In this document: positions 1-7,795 of the stretch, piece by piece
Layout of the letters: each line of letters starts with the position of its first letter
Position numbering within the stretch: position 1 is the stretch's first letter
Source of the DNA: Methylocaldum sp. 14B
GTDB lineage: Bacteria > Pseudomonadota > Gammaproteobacteria > Methylococcales > Methylococcaceae
Reading direction: 5' to 3'
Length of the DNA: 64,000 nt
Assembly: GCF_002005105.1 (NCBI RefSeq)
Contig: NZ_MSCV01000009.1
Location: 1 to 64,000, forward strand
Notes under the pieces: generated by a model
Databases searched by the model: none
What the model was told of the DNA's origin: nothing
Seen by the model: only the letters and a program-made list of their open reading frames with translations
Program-made: the position numbers and the translations under genes

Positions 1-87
1 GTATAAAGATGCAAATTACGAGCGGTCGCGATTCCATTTCGCGACCGCTCGTTCAGTGATTGCCCGTTACGATTCACTATCCAAGCT

Positions 88-504
88 TCACGTATGCCAA
101 GCATGTACCCGTGCTGCACCGGCAAATCCAAAATACGCGGCTACCGCTGCGCTCAATAGGTGCAACCAGGCGTCGATACCGTATATTGGAGCCAACCCGA
201 ACAGTGTGTTCGTTGCCGGAATAATCCCCAACAGGAATAACACACCGAAGAGGATCGCATTGGCTCGCGCGAAGGTCACGGCCCTAGGAATACTCCGGGC
301 GGCAAGAATACCCCAGACTCCAACGCCGATATGTACCAAGTTGTGAATCAGATTAACCGGAAAGAGGCCAAACAATCTGCCGTAGCCAGCTTCTATGGCC
401 AATGGAGGACCTCCTACTATCGGCTGTACAAGGCCCGGGATAAAGCCAAGAATACCGATTATCAGGTACACAATGCCAAACACTTTCGCGAAAGTCTGAA
501 CCAT
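88..504 (-). CDS. DUF4383-family membrane protein
   Basis: A 138-residue protein with about four hydrophobic segments, matching in length and feel the DUF4383 family of small bacterial membrane proteins (N-terminus MVQTFAKVFGIVYLIIGILG, then a conserved NLIHNLVHIGVGVWG stretch). The role of the family is unknown. The ATG is preceded by an AAGGAGA ribosome binding site six bases upstream, which fixes the start. It is transcribed away from the copper-storage gene to its right and looks monocistronic. The family assignment is by recognition of the sequence pattern; no function is claimed. Confidence 0.8.
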   Translation of the reverse strand: MVQTFAKVFGIVYLIIGILGFIPGLVQPIVGGPPLAIEAGYGRLFGLFPVNLIHNLVHIGVGVWGILAARSIPRAVTFARANAILFGVLFLLGIIPATNTLFGLAPIYGIDAWLHLLSAAVAAYFGFAGAARVHAWHT

Positions 505-805
505 GACACATCTCCTTCAATATCAGGATAAAACACTCGCTACCTTACTTATCCTCGGACATAAAATATTGCCTCTCTGAAAGGCGGCAGCGCGGTATTT
601 TTCATTTCGTACTGCCAGTCCGAGAAAAGCTTATGTTGTCAATTAGAGCCTTCGAAAAATCGCTAGTTCAGGCTTTAAGGCGTGTCTTTTGACCATTTGA
701 AGACCGAGACGGCAGCTTGCGTACTCTTACCTATTCAAAAGTGAATCTCATGGCAGCATCCTATTTTGAACTACACCGTTAACTCGAAGTTTGAGAGGTG
801 CCGAT
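505..805. promoter_or_regulatory. Divergent intergenic region
   Basis: About 300 bases between the divergent DUF4383 and copper-storage genes. It must hold both promoters. I see no strong sigma-70 pair, no riboswitch-like structure and no credible small ORF. A GAGAGG sequence at 793-798 is the ribosome binding site of the downstream gene. Confidence 0.35.
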
Positions 806-1171
806 ATGCTGACTCAAGAAGCATCTTCAACTGGCTCCATGCAAGCATGTATCGAGCAGTGTCTGGATTGCCATTCTATATGCCTGGAAACGGTAACCCA
901 CTGTCTGGAAAAAGGAGGGCCGCATGCGGAAGCCGATCATATTCGACTCCTCCTGGATTGCGCCGAAATTTGCCAAACCAGTGCGAACTTCATGCTCCGC
1001 GGTTCAGAGCTTCACACGTTAACCTGCGAAGTCTGCGCAGAAACATGCGAACAGTGCGGGGACAGTTGTGAGCAATTCGAGAATGACCCCCAAATGCAGG
1101 CATGCGCGCAAACTTGCCGAAGCTGTGCTGACGCCTGTCAGGCTATGGCCGAAGAAGCAGGTGTTGAATGA
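806..1171 (+). CDS. Cys-rich four-helix-bundle copper-storage protein (Csp3-like)
   Basis: A 121-residue protein with 16 cysteines spaced as CxxxC and CxxC along predicted helices (for example CIEQCLDCHSIC and CEVCAETCEQCGDSC). This is the signature of the Csp/DUF326 family, whose four-helix bundles are filled with Cu(I). There is no signal peptide, so it resembles the cytosolic Csp3 type rather than exported Csp1. In methanotrophs such proteins are thought to buffer copper, including copper for particulate methane monooxygenase. I chose the ATG at 806 because GAGAGG lies eight bases upstream; an in-frame TTG at 791 sits on top of that site. Metal binding is inferred from the family. Confidence 0.85.
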   Translation: MLTQEASSTGSMQACIEQCLDCHSICLETVTHCLEKGGPHAEADHIRLLLDCAEICQTSANFMLRGSELHTLTCEVCAETCEQCGDSCEQFENDPQMQACAQTCRSCADACQAMAEEAGVE

Positions 1172-1465
1172 TGGGTTTTGGGTTTTAGATAGTCCGACTG
1201 AAATTACACCATCGGAGCCCGCATTTCCGGAGCATGCCGCTCGTCAAGCGCAATTTGTCATCATCACCGTACGAGAGCGGTAGCTAAGCGTGTGCGTAAA
1301 TTGGAGAGCTTAGGCTCCTCAGCTTATGGCTCGGAGCGATTACTCTCATGCCGCTCTCGACCGACCACTGAGAAAATTCACGACCACTCACCGGTTCCTG
1401 GACGCCTATTCATGGAGGCTGACGCGTAGCGATCGTGTGTCAAGGGAGCGTCGAAAAGGAATGGA

Positions 1466-1702
1466 CTACAACACCCGACCGATTATGAAAAAAGCCGCGC
1501 CAGGAAACAGCAACGCGGCTCCCCACCAGGTACCGGCCATCATCGCAAGAATGCTGACTGCAACCAGAATGGTGCCGATCGCCTGCAATTTTCCGCTCAA
1601 GCTGCGTATTGGAGCTGCTTTTAAAGCCCGCCCGCAATGTGGACAAGCATTGGCTTGATCGGGAATCTCCGAGTCGCACGCGGGACATTTCATGGGGGCC
1701 AT
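1466..1702 (-). CDS. Zinc-ribbon membrane protein
   Basis: A 78-residue protein with an N-terminal zinc ribbon (CPACDSEIPDQANACPHCG, four cysteines in two CxxC knuckles, residues 5-23) followed by two hydrophobic segments (about residues 42-57 and 59-75). This zinc-ribbon plus membrane-hairpin arrangement is common among small bacterial proteins of unknown function. It stands alone between the copper-storage gene and the integrated element. The cysteine pattern makes it a convincing gene despite its size. Confidence 0.7.
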   Translation of the reverse strand: MAPMKCPACDSEIPDQANACPHCGRALKAAPIRSLSGKLQAIGTILVAVSILAMMAGTWWGAALLFPGAAFFIIGRVL

Positions 1703-1961
1703 AGCTATAAACTCCGTTACCTTAACAGCGTGAGATTAGCGGAGATTCAGCATGCCTACAACAGTTCGTACTATCGAAATTCGAATGTGACTCTCGGCAA
1801 TTTCGAACAATGCCTGGATTGGGATAGATCAGGAAAACCTTGCTCCTAAAGCTGGAGATGCTCCAAATTACCGGTAGGACACGGCGGAGAGGTTTCAAAA
1901 ATGAGGCCCGGTTAAATTCCGACAAGAGATGAGTTTTGGGAATTTTTGAAAACCCGAAAAC
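1703..1961. other. Intergenic region before the integrated element
   Basis: No convincing gene. The short open frames here lack ribosome binding sites and recognisable motifs. The segment leads into the old tRNA-operon terminator at 1962-1989. Confidence 0.4.
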
Positions 1962-1989
1962 AAAAAGGCCTGCATTACTGCAAGCCTTT
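1962..1989 (-). terminator. Displaced tRNA-operon terminator
   Basis: Read on the minus strand this is AAAGGC-TTGCA-gtaa-TGCAG-GCCTTTTTG, a rho-independent terminator. It lies just beyond the displaced 3' half of tRNA-Lys and is probably the original terminator of the tRNA operon, separated from it when the element integrated. Confidence 0.65.
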
Positions 1990-1995
1990 GTTTTA

Positions 1996-2045
1996 ATTGG
2001 TGGGCCATGTAGGGATCGAACCTACGACAAACGGATTAAGAGTCC
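1996..2045. repeat. Left attachment site (attL), displaced tRNA-Lys 3' end
   Basis: Fifty bases identical to 15064-15113, covering the anticodon arm, T arm and CCA end of tRNA-Lys(CUU) on the minus strand. Identity stops exactly at 2046, where the sequence no longer folds as a tRNA. This is the expected footprint of a tyrosine-recombinase integration into a tRNA 3' end. Confidence 0.9.
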
Positions 2046-2164
2046 TGTTTTTGGCTGTTTTACCGAGCTCTACCAAGTTTGAAAGAGACATAAAACATGC
2101 TTGCAATCAGTCGCTTACATGACATAATAAATCCGACTGTCTTTGAAGCTGTTTGAATCGTACT

Positions 2165-2183
2165 GTCTACCATGCGTCTACCA
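2165..2183. repeat. Short repeat near left end, possible integrase or Xis arm sites
   Basis: GTCTACCATGCGTCTACCA, two GTCTACC units 11 bases apart. The same 19-mer lies at 15001-15019 inside the right end. Position inside both ends fits arm-type recombinase or excisionase sites; this role is inferred. Confidence 0.5.
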
Positions 2184-2200
2184 CGATTCCAGGGGGGGAT

Positions 2201-3436
2201 ATGAAACTGACGAAATCCGTAATCGACCGGCTACCCATTCCCGAGACCGACCCCACGTTCTACCGTGACGACGAGATCAGGGGTTTCGGCATGAAGGTTT
2301 TCCCGTCTGGCGTGAAATCCTTCTTTCTCGAAAAGCGGATCAATCGGCGAGTCAAGCGGATCACGATAGGCCGATACGGAGAGATCACGCCGGAGCAAGC
2401 CCGCAAGCAGGCGCTCAAGCTGGCCGGGGATATCGCAACCGGCGGCGATCCCGTAGCCAAGAAGCGGCGCGCCAAGCTGGAAGAAAAGACGCTGAACGAG
2501 GCGTTCGCCGATTACTTGGAGACCCGGAAGGATTTAAAGGAGCGAACGCGGCGCGACATGCGTGCGTCCATGGACGAAATGTTTTCCGATTGGCTGGATA
2601 AGCCAATAACCAGAATCACCCCGGCGATGGTCGCCAAGCGACATAAAGAATTCGGAGAGCAGCGCTCTGAGGCGCGCGCTAATCTCGGGTGCCGCTATCT
2701 GCGAGCGATTCTTAATTTTGCTCGGGCCAAGTACAAAGACGACGAAGGCCGCCCGCTGATCGGCGAGAATCCGGTGAAAGCCTTGTCTGAAACTCGCGCA
2801 TGGTTCCGCGTTGACCGGCGCTCGACGGTCATCAAGCCGCACGAGATCAAACCTTGGTTTGAGGCCGTTCTGAACCTGCCGAGCAAGGATATCGGCGACT
2901 ATTTCCAGGTTCTGATTCTGACCGGACTGCGGCGGGAAGAAGCCTTGAGCCTCAAATGGTCCGAAATCGACCTGAAAGCCCGCACGCTTACCGTGTTGGA
3001 CCCCAAGAACCGGCGGGATCATACCCTGCCTATGGGTGACTACCTGTCCGCGATCATGACCCGGCGCAAGGCTGCGGCTGATGCGAGGAAGGAAGAAGCC
3101 GAATCCCCGTTTGTCTTTTCCGATTCCGCTGGCCGGCGTATCTCGAATTTCCGCTACGCCCTGGCCGCGATTGAGAAAGCATCCGGCGTTCGCTTTACCC
3201 CGCACGATCTACGGCGGACGTTCGCAACCATTGCCGATTCGCTGGACATTCCCGCCTATGCCTTGAAAGCCCTGATGAACCATAAGTCGGGGGCGGACGT
3301 GACGGCCGGCTATGTGATCGTCACGGCCGAGCGGCTGCGGGCGCCGATGCAGAAGATCGAGGACTTTGTTTTAAAGGCGGCTGGACTGAAACCCACGGCT
3401 GAGATTGTCGAACTGAAACGGGAGGTGACCGTATGA
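2201..3436 (+). CDS. int: P4-type tyrosine integrase
   Basis: A 411-residue site-specific recombinase. The N-terminal DUF4102-type arm-binding domain (about residues 1-85) starts MKLTKSVIDRLPIPE and has the typical IGRYGEITPEQARKQA segment. A central SAM-like core-binding domain follows, then the catalytic domain with RREEALSLKWSEID (first catalytic Arg), HDLRRTFAT (His-x-x-Arg) and NHKSGADVTAGYV (nucleophilic Tyr). The start is the ATG at 2201, behind AGGGGGGG; an in-frame TTG at 2153 reads through the GTCTACC repeats. It lies just inside attL and should integrate and excise the element at tRNA-Lys. Its stop overlaps the antitoxin start (ATGA). Confidence 0.95.
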   Translation: MKLTKSVIDRLPIPETDPTFYRDDEIRGFGMKVFPSGVKSFFLEKRINRRVKRITIGRYGEITPEQARKQALKLAGDIATGGDPVAKKRRAKLEEKTLNEAFADYLETRKDLKERTRRDMRASMDEMFSDWLDKPITRITPAMVAKRHKEFGEQRSEARANLGCRYLRAILNFARAKYKDDEGRPLIGENPVKALSETRAWFRVDRRSTVIKPHEIKPWFEAVLNLPSKDIGDYFQVLILTGLRREEALSLKWSEIDLKARTLTVLDPKNRRDHTLPMGDYLSAIMTRRKAAADARKEEAESPFVFSDSAGRRISNFRYALAAIEKASGVRFTPHDLRRTFATIADSLDIPAYALKALMNHKSGADVTAGYVIVTAERLRAPMQKIEDFVLKAAGLKPTAEIVELKREVTV

Positions 3437-3651
3437 GCATCGCTGAAAAGATTTACGAAACCGTCAAGGCCCTGCCCGAGCAGCAAGCGGCCGAGGTCTT
3501 GAGCTTTGCGGAAAGCTTGAAAACCAAGCAAGAGATCGAAGACAAGGCGCGCCGGGAAAAAGCGCTGTCTACCCTGGCGAAATACCGCGGGCGATTCAAA
3601 GCGGAGAAATTTGACCGGGAAGCGTGCTATGACCGCCCGAGTCTTCGCTGA
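3433..3651 (+). CDS. DUF2281-like antitoxin
   Basis: A 72-residue protein starting MSIAEKIYETVKALPEQQAAEVLSF, which resembles the short DUF2281/VapB-type antitoxins that partner PIN-domain toxins. The tail is basic and rich in Lys and Arg. Its ATG overlaps the integrase stop as ATGA and its own 3' end overlaps the toxin start by 23 bases. Integrase, antitoxin and toxin therefore look translationally coupled, which would tie addiction to integrase expression. Toxin neutralisation is inferred from the pairing. Confidence 0.75.
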   Translation: MSIAEKIYETVKALPEQQAAEVLSFAESLKTKQEIEDKARREKALSTLAKYRGRFKAEKFDREACYDRPSLR

Positions 3652-4030
3652 TACCAATCTGTTCATTTATGCGGAATCGGAGAACGGCGAGAAGACCACG
3701 CGGGCGATCTCGATTATCGAGGACCGTCCGGTAATCAGTGTCCAGGTGATCAACGAGACCGTCAGCGTCTTGACTCGAAAATATGGTTTCACCCTAGCGG
3801 AAGCTCATGACATCGCCGAAAGCCTGCTCGATCTATGTGAAGTGGTTCCGGTCGAAACGGCGACTTTACGGGAGGCGTTCCGATTGGTGAGGCGTTATCC
3901 GCTTTCCCATTGGGACAGTCTGATCGTGGCGGCGGCGCTATTGGCGAACTGCGATACCCTGTATTCAGAGGACTTGCAGCATGGGCAGGTATTCGACGGC
4001 CGTTTGACGGTCGTTAACCCTTTCTTGTGA
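3629..4030 (+). CDS. PIN-domain ribonuclease toxin (VapC-like)
   Basis: A 133-residue PIN-domain protein. It has the N-terminal acidic motif ADTNLFIYAES, a middle Glu segment (QVINETVSVL) and the C-terminal HWDSLIVAAALLANCDTLYSEDLQHG block that completes the metal site. PIN toxins cleave RNA, often tRNA or rRNA, when the antitoxin is lost. I chose the ATG at 3629 over an upstream TTG at 3611 because it gives the canonical PIN start; translation probably couples to the antitoxin. The pair would stabilise the element in the host. Confidence 0.85.
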   Translation: MTARVFADTNLFIYAESENGEKTTRAISIIEDRPVISVQVINETVSVLTRKYGFTLAEAHDIAESLLDLCEVVPVETATLREAFRLVRRYPLSHWDSLIVAAALLANCDTLYSEDLQHGQVFDGRLTVVNPFL

Positions 4031-4037
4031 ATCCCTA

Positions 4038-4142
4038 ACCGGCGAGAGGATCGCCGGGAGGTCGCGGACGATTTAGCGGGGCACCAGAGTGCGGGCACAC
4101 TCGGGCGCCCCTGACCACAACCACCTACCACGGAGGTGAATC
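4038..4142 (+). promoter_or_regulatory. Structured leader with conserved pre-start motif
   Basis: The leader holds a hairpin (CCGGCGA-gagga-TCGCCGG, 4038-4057) and a second long hairpin (GGGGC...GAGTG...CACTC...GCCCC, about 4079-4112). Then come GACCACAACCACCTACCAC and a GGAGGT ribosome binding site. A closely similar tract precedes the gene at 12110, suggesting a shared element-specific control sequence. Confidence 0.45.
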
Positions 4143-4208
4143 ATGGTTACTGTTCATCCTATCACCCTGGCCGGCTGGAGCGGCAACCATCTTGAAACAC
4201 TGCCGTGA
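4143..4208 (+). CDS. Possible 21-residue leader peptide
   Basis: An ATG behind a perfect CGGAGGTGA site opens a 21-codon frame (MVTVHPITLAGWSGNHLETLP). Its stop lies eight bases before the next gene's ATG and overlaps a GTG in that gene's frame (GTGA). The strong ribosome binding site and the coupling suggest a translated leader peptide for the regulator gene downstream. No homologue is recognised. Confidence 0.45.
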   Translation: MVTVHPITLAGWSGNHLETLP

Positions 4209-4216
4209 GGTGGTGG

Positions 4217-4981
4217 ATGAAGAACGACAATCCAGACTGGAAAAATCCGGCCGATTACCCTGACGCCGACACCACGTCCTTATATCAATGGGCGTGGGAG
4301 TTTTTCAGGCGAAACCCATCCTATCGGCGGGATTACGACGAGTACGCCCGCCTGCCAAGGGAGTCTCTAGGGGATGGTTTACTGCCTGACGGGATTATCT
4401 CCCGGTTCTGCAAGTGTGAACCGGCCGCTATGCCGGGCGAATCAGTCACTCAGTTTGCATTACGAGGTGGCAAGCGAATTGGAACGCCACGAGAATATTT
4501 TTCCGAACGCTATCGCCTTTCAAAGCTTTTGCTTGCTGTCCCCAACCCATATCGAAGTCTTCCGCCAAACACCCCGGTGTTTGACACTGACTTGACTAAG
4601 ATGCTCACGTACGACATTTCCAAGGTGTACGAGCACTGCGGAATAAAAACCGGACTGACGCCGGAAACGGACCGCGAGATTGTCATCACGATCGACCTTG
4701 ACCTTCCGCTTGAAACACAGTTCGAGAACATCAAGACAATCATCGAGACAAAAGGGCTGATACGCGGCTTCAAGCACAGAAAGAATCACCGCTCTAAATA
4801 TCCACTGTACCTACGTGCTTTCGATGCGCGGCAGGAAAACAAAGGGGCGGCTGAGATTGCCGACGGGCTGAGGATCAATGATCCGCAAACGATCAATAAG
4901 TATTTGAAAGCCGCTAACAATCTAATCCATCGGGACTACTGGAAGCTGGCCGCAATGCACAAGCTTGAACTCGGAAAATAA
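4217..4981 (+). CDS. Putative transcriptional regulator (DUF6499-like N-terminus)
   Basis: A 254-residue protein whose first 50 residues (PDWKNPADYPDADTTSLYQWAWEFFRRNPSYRRDYDEY, written here as one segment in two halves: PDWKNPADYPDADTTSLY and QWAWEFFRRNPSYRRDY) match the transcriptional-regulator-like domain common in integrated elements of Proteobacteria. The C-terminal part (AAEIADGLRINDPQTINKYL) reads as a helix-turn-helix. A DNA-binding control role is likely but its target is unknown. Start chosen at 4217 behind GAGGTGG; an upstream GTG at 4205 overlaps the leader-peptide stop. Confidence 0.6.
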   Translation: MKNDNPDWKNPADYPDADTTSLYQWAWEFFRRNPSYRRDYDEYARLPRESLGDGLLPDGIISRFCKCEPAAMPGESVTQFALRGGKRIGTPREYFSERYRLSKLLLAVPNPYRSLPPNTPVFDTDLTKMLTYDISKVYEHCGIKTGLTPETDREIVITIDLDLPLETQFENIKTIIETKGLIRGFKHRKNHRSKYPLYLRAFDARQENKGAAEIADGLRINDPQTINKYLKAANNLIHRDYWKLAAMHKLELGK

Positions 4982-5069
4982 AATTCTTTTTTACTTTCCG
5001 TGACTCGCCCCGCCTGATCGATAAAGCTAGCCGTGTTTTGAACAAAGCCGAACGAGGTTGTTTAAAGAC

Positions 5070-5378
5070 ATGGCGACTTCTAGCACCGCAGAATCTTCAA
5101 CCGTTCATGATCGAGTAACCAGCAAGCGAGTTACTCCCCCCAAAAAATCTCGGATCGAACTCGCCCGCGAATTCGCGGAATCGCACGACGACGCATTGGT
5201 CACCACAGACCAGGTTGCGGCGTTCCTCAACTGTTCCGAAGCGAAGCTTGAGCGCGACCGATGGGCCGGCTCGGGCTTGCCGTACATCAAGCACGGCCGA
5301 CACGTCCGGTACGTGAAGCGTGTTGTTGTGGAGCACGTGCAGCGGAGCATCCGCGCTTCTACGTCCGACCGGGCGTAA
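5070..5378 (+). CDS. AlpA/excisionase-like winged-helix protein
   Basis: A 102-residue protein with a C-terminal MerR-like winged helix of the HTH_17/AlpA type: LVTTDQVAAFLNCSEAKLER, then WAGSGLPYIKHGRHVRYVK. Such proteins act as excisionases or as activators of integrase genes in P4-like elements. The N-terminal 45 residues are Ser/Thr-rich and probably disordered. The ATG at 5070 is preceded by GAGG at a slightly long spacing. It sits directly upstream of the replication genes, so it could equally control replication. Confidence 0.7.
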   Translation: MATSSTAESSTVHDRVTSKRVTPPKKSRIELAREFAESHDDALVTTDQVAAFLNCSEAKLERDRWAGSGLPYIKHGRHVRYVKRVVVEHVQRSIRASTSDRA

Positions 5379-5392
5379 GGGGGTGGCATGGT

Positions 5393-5956
5393 ATGGATTT
5401 CGACAACCGCGACGGGCGGCCAGGAGAGTTGCGCCCTGCGTTTCAAGGCGGCTCGGATGGGGCGCCCCCGAGCGCTCGGGGTCATCACGAACAGGCCACG
5501 CTAAAAGGGAACGGCCGGGGGCGATGCTTTTCGGAGCAGAGCCATTATAACGCCGAACGCATAGTTATTCCCTTCCCCGCTGGTCCGAAGCTTCCGCCGT
5601 ATGGCCGGCGCGTGGTTGCGCTCCGGCGAACTCGAGAAACGCTGTCGATTTTGACCGGATCGGCCGCGATGGACGAAGCGGCGCGGCGCTTCGAGCTAGA
5701 AGCCAAGTACGGCGATCCGCCGACCCTGTTCGTTTGCCTGCCATTCGAGCGCAACCCGAGCGGCTACGATTGGACTTTTTGCCGGGGTTTGGACGTGGCC
5801 ATCGTATCGGCTGGAACGTCGGAAAGCGATATCAGCCTGTTGCACTTGGCCGGCTTGGTGCTGGCAGCGGGCGCGGCGCATGTAGTCGTCCGACTGGCGG
5901 CGCGGATCGAGATATTACGGCGCGATGACGGGGGGGCAGTATGGCGGATGCACTGA
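5393..5956 (+). CDS. Conserved-looking protein of unknown function upstream of the RepA-like ATPase
   Basis: A 187-residue protein behind a strong AAGGGGG ribosome binding site. The N-terminal third is polar and low-complexity. The remainder alternates hydrophobic strands and helices (PPTLFVCLPFERNPSGYDWTF, split here at 20 or fewer; DVAIVSAGTSESDISLLHLA). I do not recognise a family. It overlaps the next gene by 16 bases, so the two are probably made together and it may assist or regulate replication of the element. Confidence 0.65.
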   Translation: MDFDNRDGRPGELRPAFQGGSDGAPPSARGHHEQATLKGNGRGRCFSEQSHYNAERIVIPFPAGPKLPPYGRRVVALRRTRETLSILTGSAAMDEAARRFELEAKYGDPPTLFVCLPFERNPSGYDWTFCRGLDVAIVSAGTSESDISLLHLAGLVLAAGAAHVVVRLAARIEILRRDDGGAVWRMH

Positions 5957-7149
5957 CTCCCCCGGGCGAGCGGATCGAGCTAGCCGACCTGTCCAGGCTG
6001 GCGACGGACATCAAGACCTACACGCTACTGAGCGTGGATGATTTGGCGGCGCTGCCGGCACAACACTACCGCGTCAAATCCACTTTTCCCGAAAACGGGT
6101 TTGTCGCTTTTTTCGGGCCTCCCGGCTCTGGTAAGTCGTTTCTGGCGTTCGACATGGCGGGCGCAATCGCCGGGCGAGATGACTGGTTCGGGTATCGCGT
6201 CCGGCGTGGTCCGGTCGTCTATCTATTCCTTGAGGGCGAAGCGGGCGCGCGCAATCGGATCGCGGCTTATCGGACAGAATACGGCGGGACGTCATTGGCG
6301 AACATGCGATTGATTTTTCAGTCCGTAAATTTACTGTCGACCGATATCGTCGGCCTAATCGCGGCGCTCAGGGACGCGGGCATGGATCGCCCGACAATTT
6401 TTGTCGACACGTTGAATCGAGCGGCACCCGGCGCGGACGAGAATAGCTCCGTGGACATGGGGCTCATTATCGAATCCTGTAAGCGCCTACAGGCCGAAAC
6501 TGATGGGCTTGTCGTTATCGTCCACCACACAGGAAAAGACGGCACCAGGGGGCTGAGAGGCCATTCCAGCCTGCTCGCGGCGCTGGATGCGGCCATCGAA
6601 GTATCGAGCGACGGCGAGACTAGGAAATGGACGCTTACGAAATCAAAGGACGGGCAGGACGGGCTTAGCCATGCGTTTAGGCTCAAGGTCCACGAGCTTG
6701 GATTTGATGAGGACGGCGACCCCATAACATCCTGCACCGTCGAACTCTTGGACGACATTCCCGACCGGGACAAAAAACCAAAGGCTCCGACTGGCGGAAA
6801 CCAAAAGATCGTTTGGGATTACCTGCACGACGTACTCAAAGACCGTCCGTCTATTCCGACAAGCGAGCTCATCGAGGGTGTACGCGGTCGTTTGGTTTGC
6901 GACGAAAAACGCAAACCCGAACGAATCAGGCAAGCGCTCACCGCGATGATTAACGCCGGTTTGGTGACCTGTTATGACGATACCCTTTCGTTTCCCGTTC
7001 CCATTCCCGTTCCCGTTCCCCCTAAAGGGGGAAACGGGAAAACGGGAAAATGGGATTCCCGAAACTTCCCGAAAGCGGGAATTTCGGGAAGCTGGTATGA
7101 AACGGAGAAGGACACCGACAACGAAGTCGCGGGAGGATTCGACCTATGA
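5941..7149 (+). CDS. RepA-like hexameric-helicase-type AAA ATPase
   Basis: A 402-residue RecA-fold ATPase. Walker A is GPPGSGKS (residues 59-66), Walker B is TIFVDTL (about 151-157), and VIVHHTGKDGTRGLRGHSS matches the sensor/H3 region of RSF1010 RepA-type helicases and related phage-element ATPases. The C-terminal 100 residues resemble a winged helix (ERIRQALTAMINAGLVTC) and end in a Pro-Val repeat encoded by a striking repeat tract. It probably unwinds the element origin for replication after excision. It overlaps both neighbours (16 bases upstream, ATGA downstream), pointing to an operon. Confidence 0.85.
   Translation: MADALTPPGERIELADLSRLATDIKTYTLLSVDDLAALPAQHYRVKSTFPENGFVAFFGPPGSGKSFLAFDMAGAIAGRDDWFGYRVRRGPVVYLFLEGEAGARNRIAAYRTEYGGTSLANMRLIFQSVNLLSTDIVGLIAALRDAGMDRPTIFVDTLNRAAPGADENSSVDMGLIIESCKRLQAETDGLVVIVHHTGKDGTRGLRGHSSLLAALDAAIEVSSDGETRKWTLTKSKDGQDGLSHAFRLKVHELGFDEDGDPITSCTVELLDDIPDRDKKPKAPTGGNQKIVWDYLHDVLKDRPSIPTSELIEGVRGRLVCDEKRKPERIRQALTAMINAGLVTCYDDTLSFPVPIPVPVPPKGGNGKTGKWDSRNFPKAGISGSWYETEKDTDNEVAGGFDL
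6991..7092 (+). repeat. Iteron-like TTCCC(G/A/C) repeats with two hairpins, candidate origin
   Basis: Five tandem hexamers TTCCCG, TTCCCA, TTCCCG, TTCCCG, TTCCCC (6992-7021) lead into CCCCC-TAAA-GGGGG (7018-7031). Imperfect inverted copies follow: GGGAAACGGGAAAACGGGA. A second palindrome CTTCCCGAAA-gcgggaa-TTTCGGGAAG lies at about 7065-7091. The tract is in the 3' end of the RepA-like gene and is translated as PVPIPVPVPP. Repeats inside or next to a rep gene are typical of replication origins; this function is inferred. Confidence 0.55.
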
Positions 7150-7754
7150 CGCCGGCAACGATCCTTTCACGCTGCCGGGAGTCGGGTATTCCGCTATCCG
7201 CGAATGGCGACCGCCTACACGTTGGCGTCGAGCCCGACCAGATACCGGCCGACCTGCTGGGCGAACTCAAAGCGCACAAGACCGAACTGGTGGCGCTTTT
7301 GGCGAACCCTTGGGCACCCGGCGGCGAGTATTACGAACGGATTCGTTCGGGCTGGCGATTGTCGCGGACGGAGGACGGCGGCTATGTGTGGCTGGAACCC
7401 GGAACGTGGCGGCCGAACGAACCGGCCGATGAAGGCGACGCCGGGGCGATCCATTGCGCCGATTGCCGGCACAAGGTCACGACCGAGCACCCGGTTTTGA
7501 CCGACTGCGCGGCGGGCATTCAAGCACCCGGCGCGGGCGGGCTTTGGTGGAGTATGGACAGGCACGCGTGCGGAGAGTTTGAGCGGGCCGGCGCACCGCC
7601 CGCGCAATCGCGCAATGAACTGCGCCAGGGCAGTACCGGCGCAGTGGGCCGGGCCGGAGCGAAAAGGGATTCCGAATCCATTGTCGGCTACCCTGAAACG
7701 CCCGAGCAACGGGGGCTTTGCCACGGACGGCGGCAGACGGTAGACGGATGGTAG
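7146..7754 (+). CDS. Unknown protein with CxxC motif
   Basis: A 202-residue protein starting at an ATGA overlap with the RepA-like gene. Residues 1-55 (ATILSRCRESGIPLSANGDRL and DLLGELKAHKTELVALL) resemble the small TubC-type docking-domain fold often attached to primases and phage replication proteins. The middle carries CADCRHK plus two further cysteines that could bind zinc. The C-terminal 50 residues are low-complexity. A replication accessory role is plausible from position only. Confidence 0.6.
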   Translation: MTPATILSRCRESGIPLSANGDRLHVGVEPDQIPADLLGELKAHKTELVALLANPWAPGGEYYERIRSGWRLSRTEDGGYVWLEPGTWRPNEPADEGDAGAIHCADCRHKVTTEHPVLTDCAAGIQAPGAGGLWWSMDRHACGEFERAGAPPAQSRNELRQGSTGAVGRAGAKRDSESIVGYPETPEQRGLCHGRRQTVDGW

Positions 7755-7766
7755 ACTTTGGACACG

Positions 7767-7789
7767 AAAAACCCCCGACGGAGCGGGGG
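7767..7789 (-). terminator. Minus-strand intrinsic terminator without an obvious gene
   Basis: On the minus strand this reads CCCCCG-CTCCGT-CGGGGG-TTTTT, a perfect six-base GC stem with a U tract. No minus-strand gene is evident to its right inside the element. It could stop antisense transcription running into the rep operon, or act as a plain hairpin on the plus strand. Confidence 0.5.
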
Positions 7790-7795
7790 CGACAG

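Noticed and set aside
5261-5392. N-terminal extension of the 5393 gene to 5261
   Set aside because: The extension overlaps the AlpA-like gene and lacks a ribosome binding site; a strong AAGGGGG precedes the ATG at 5393.
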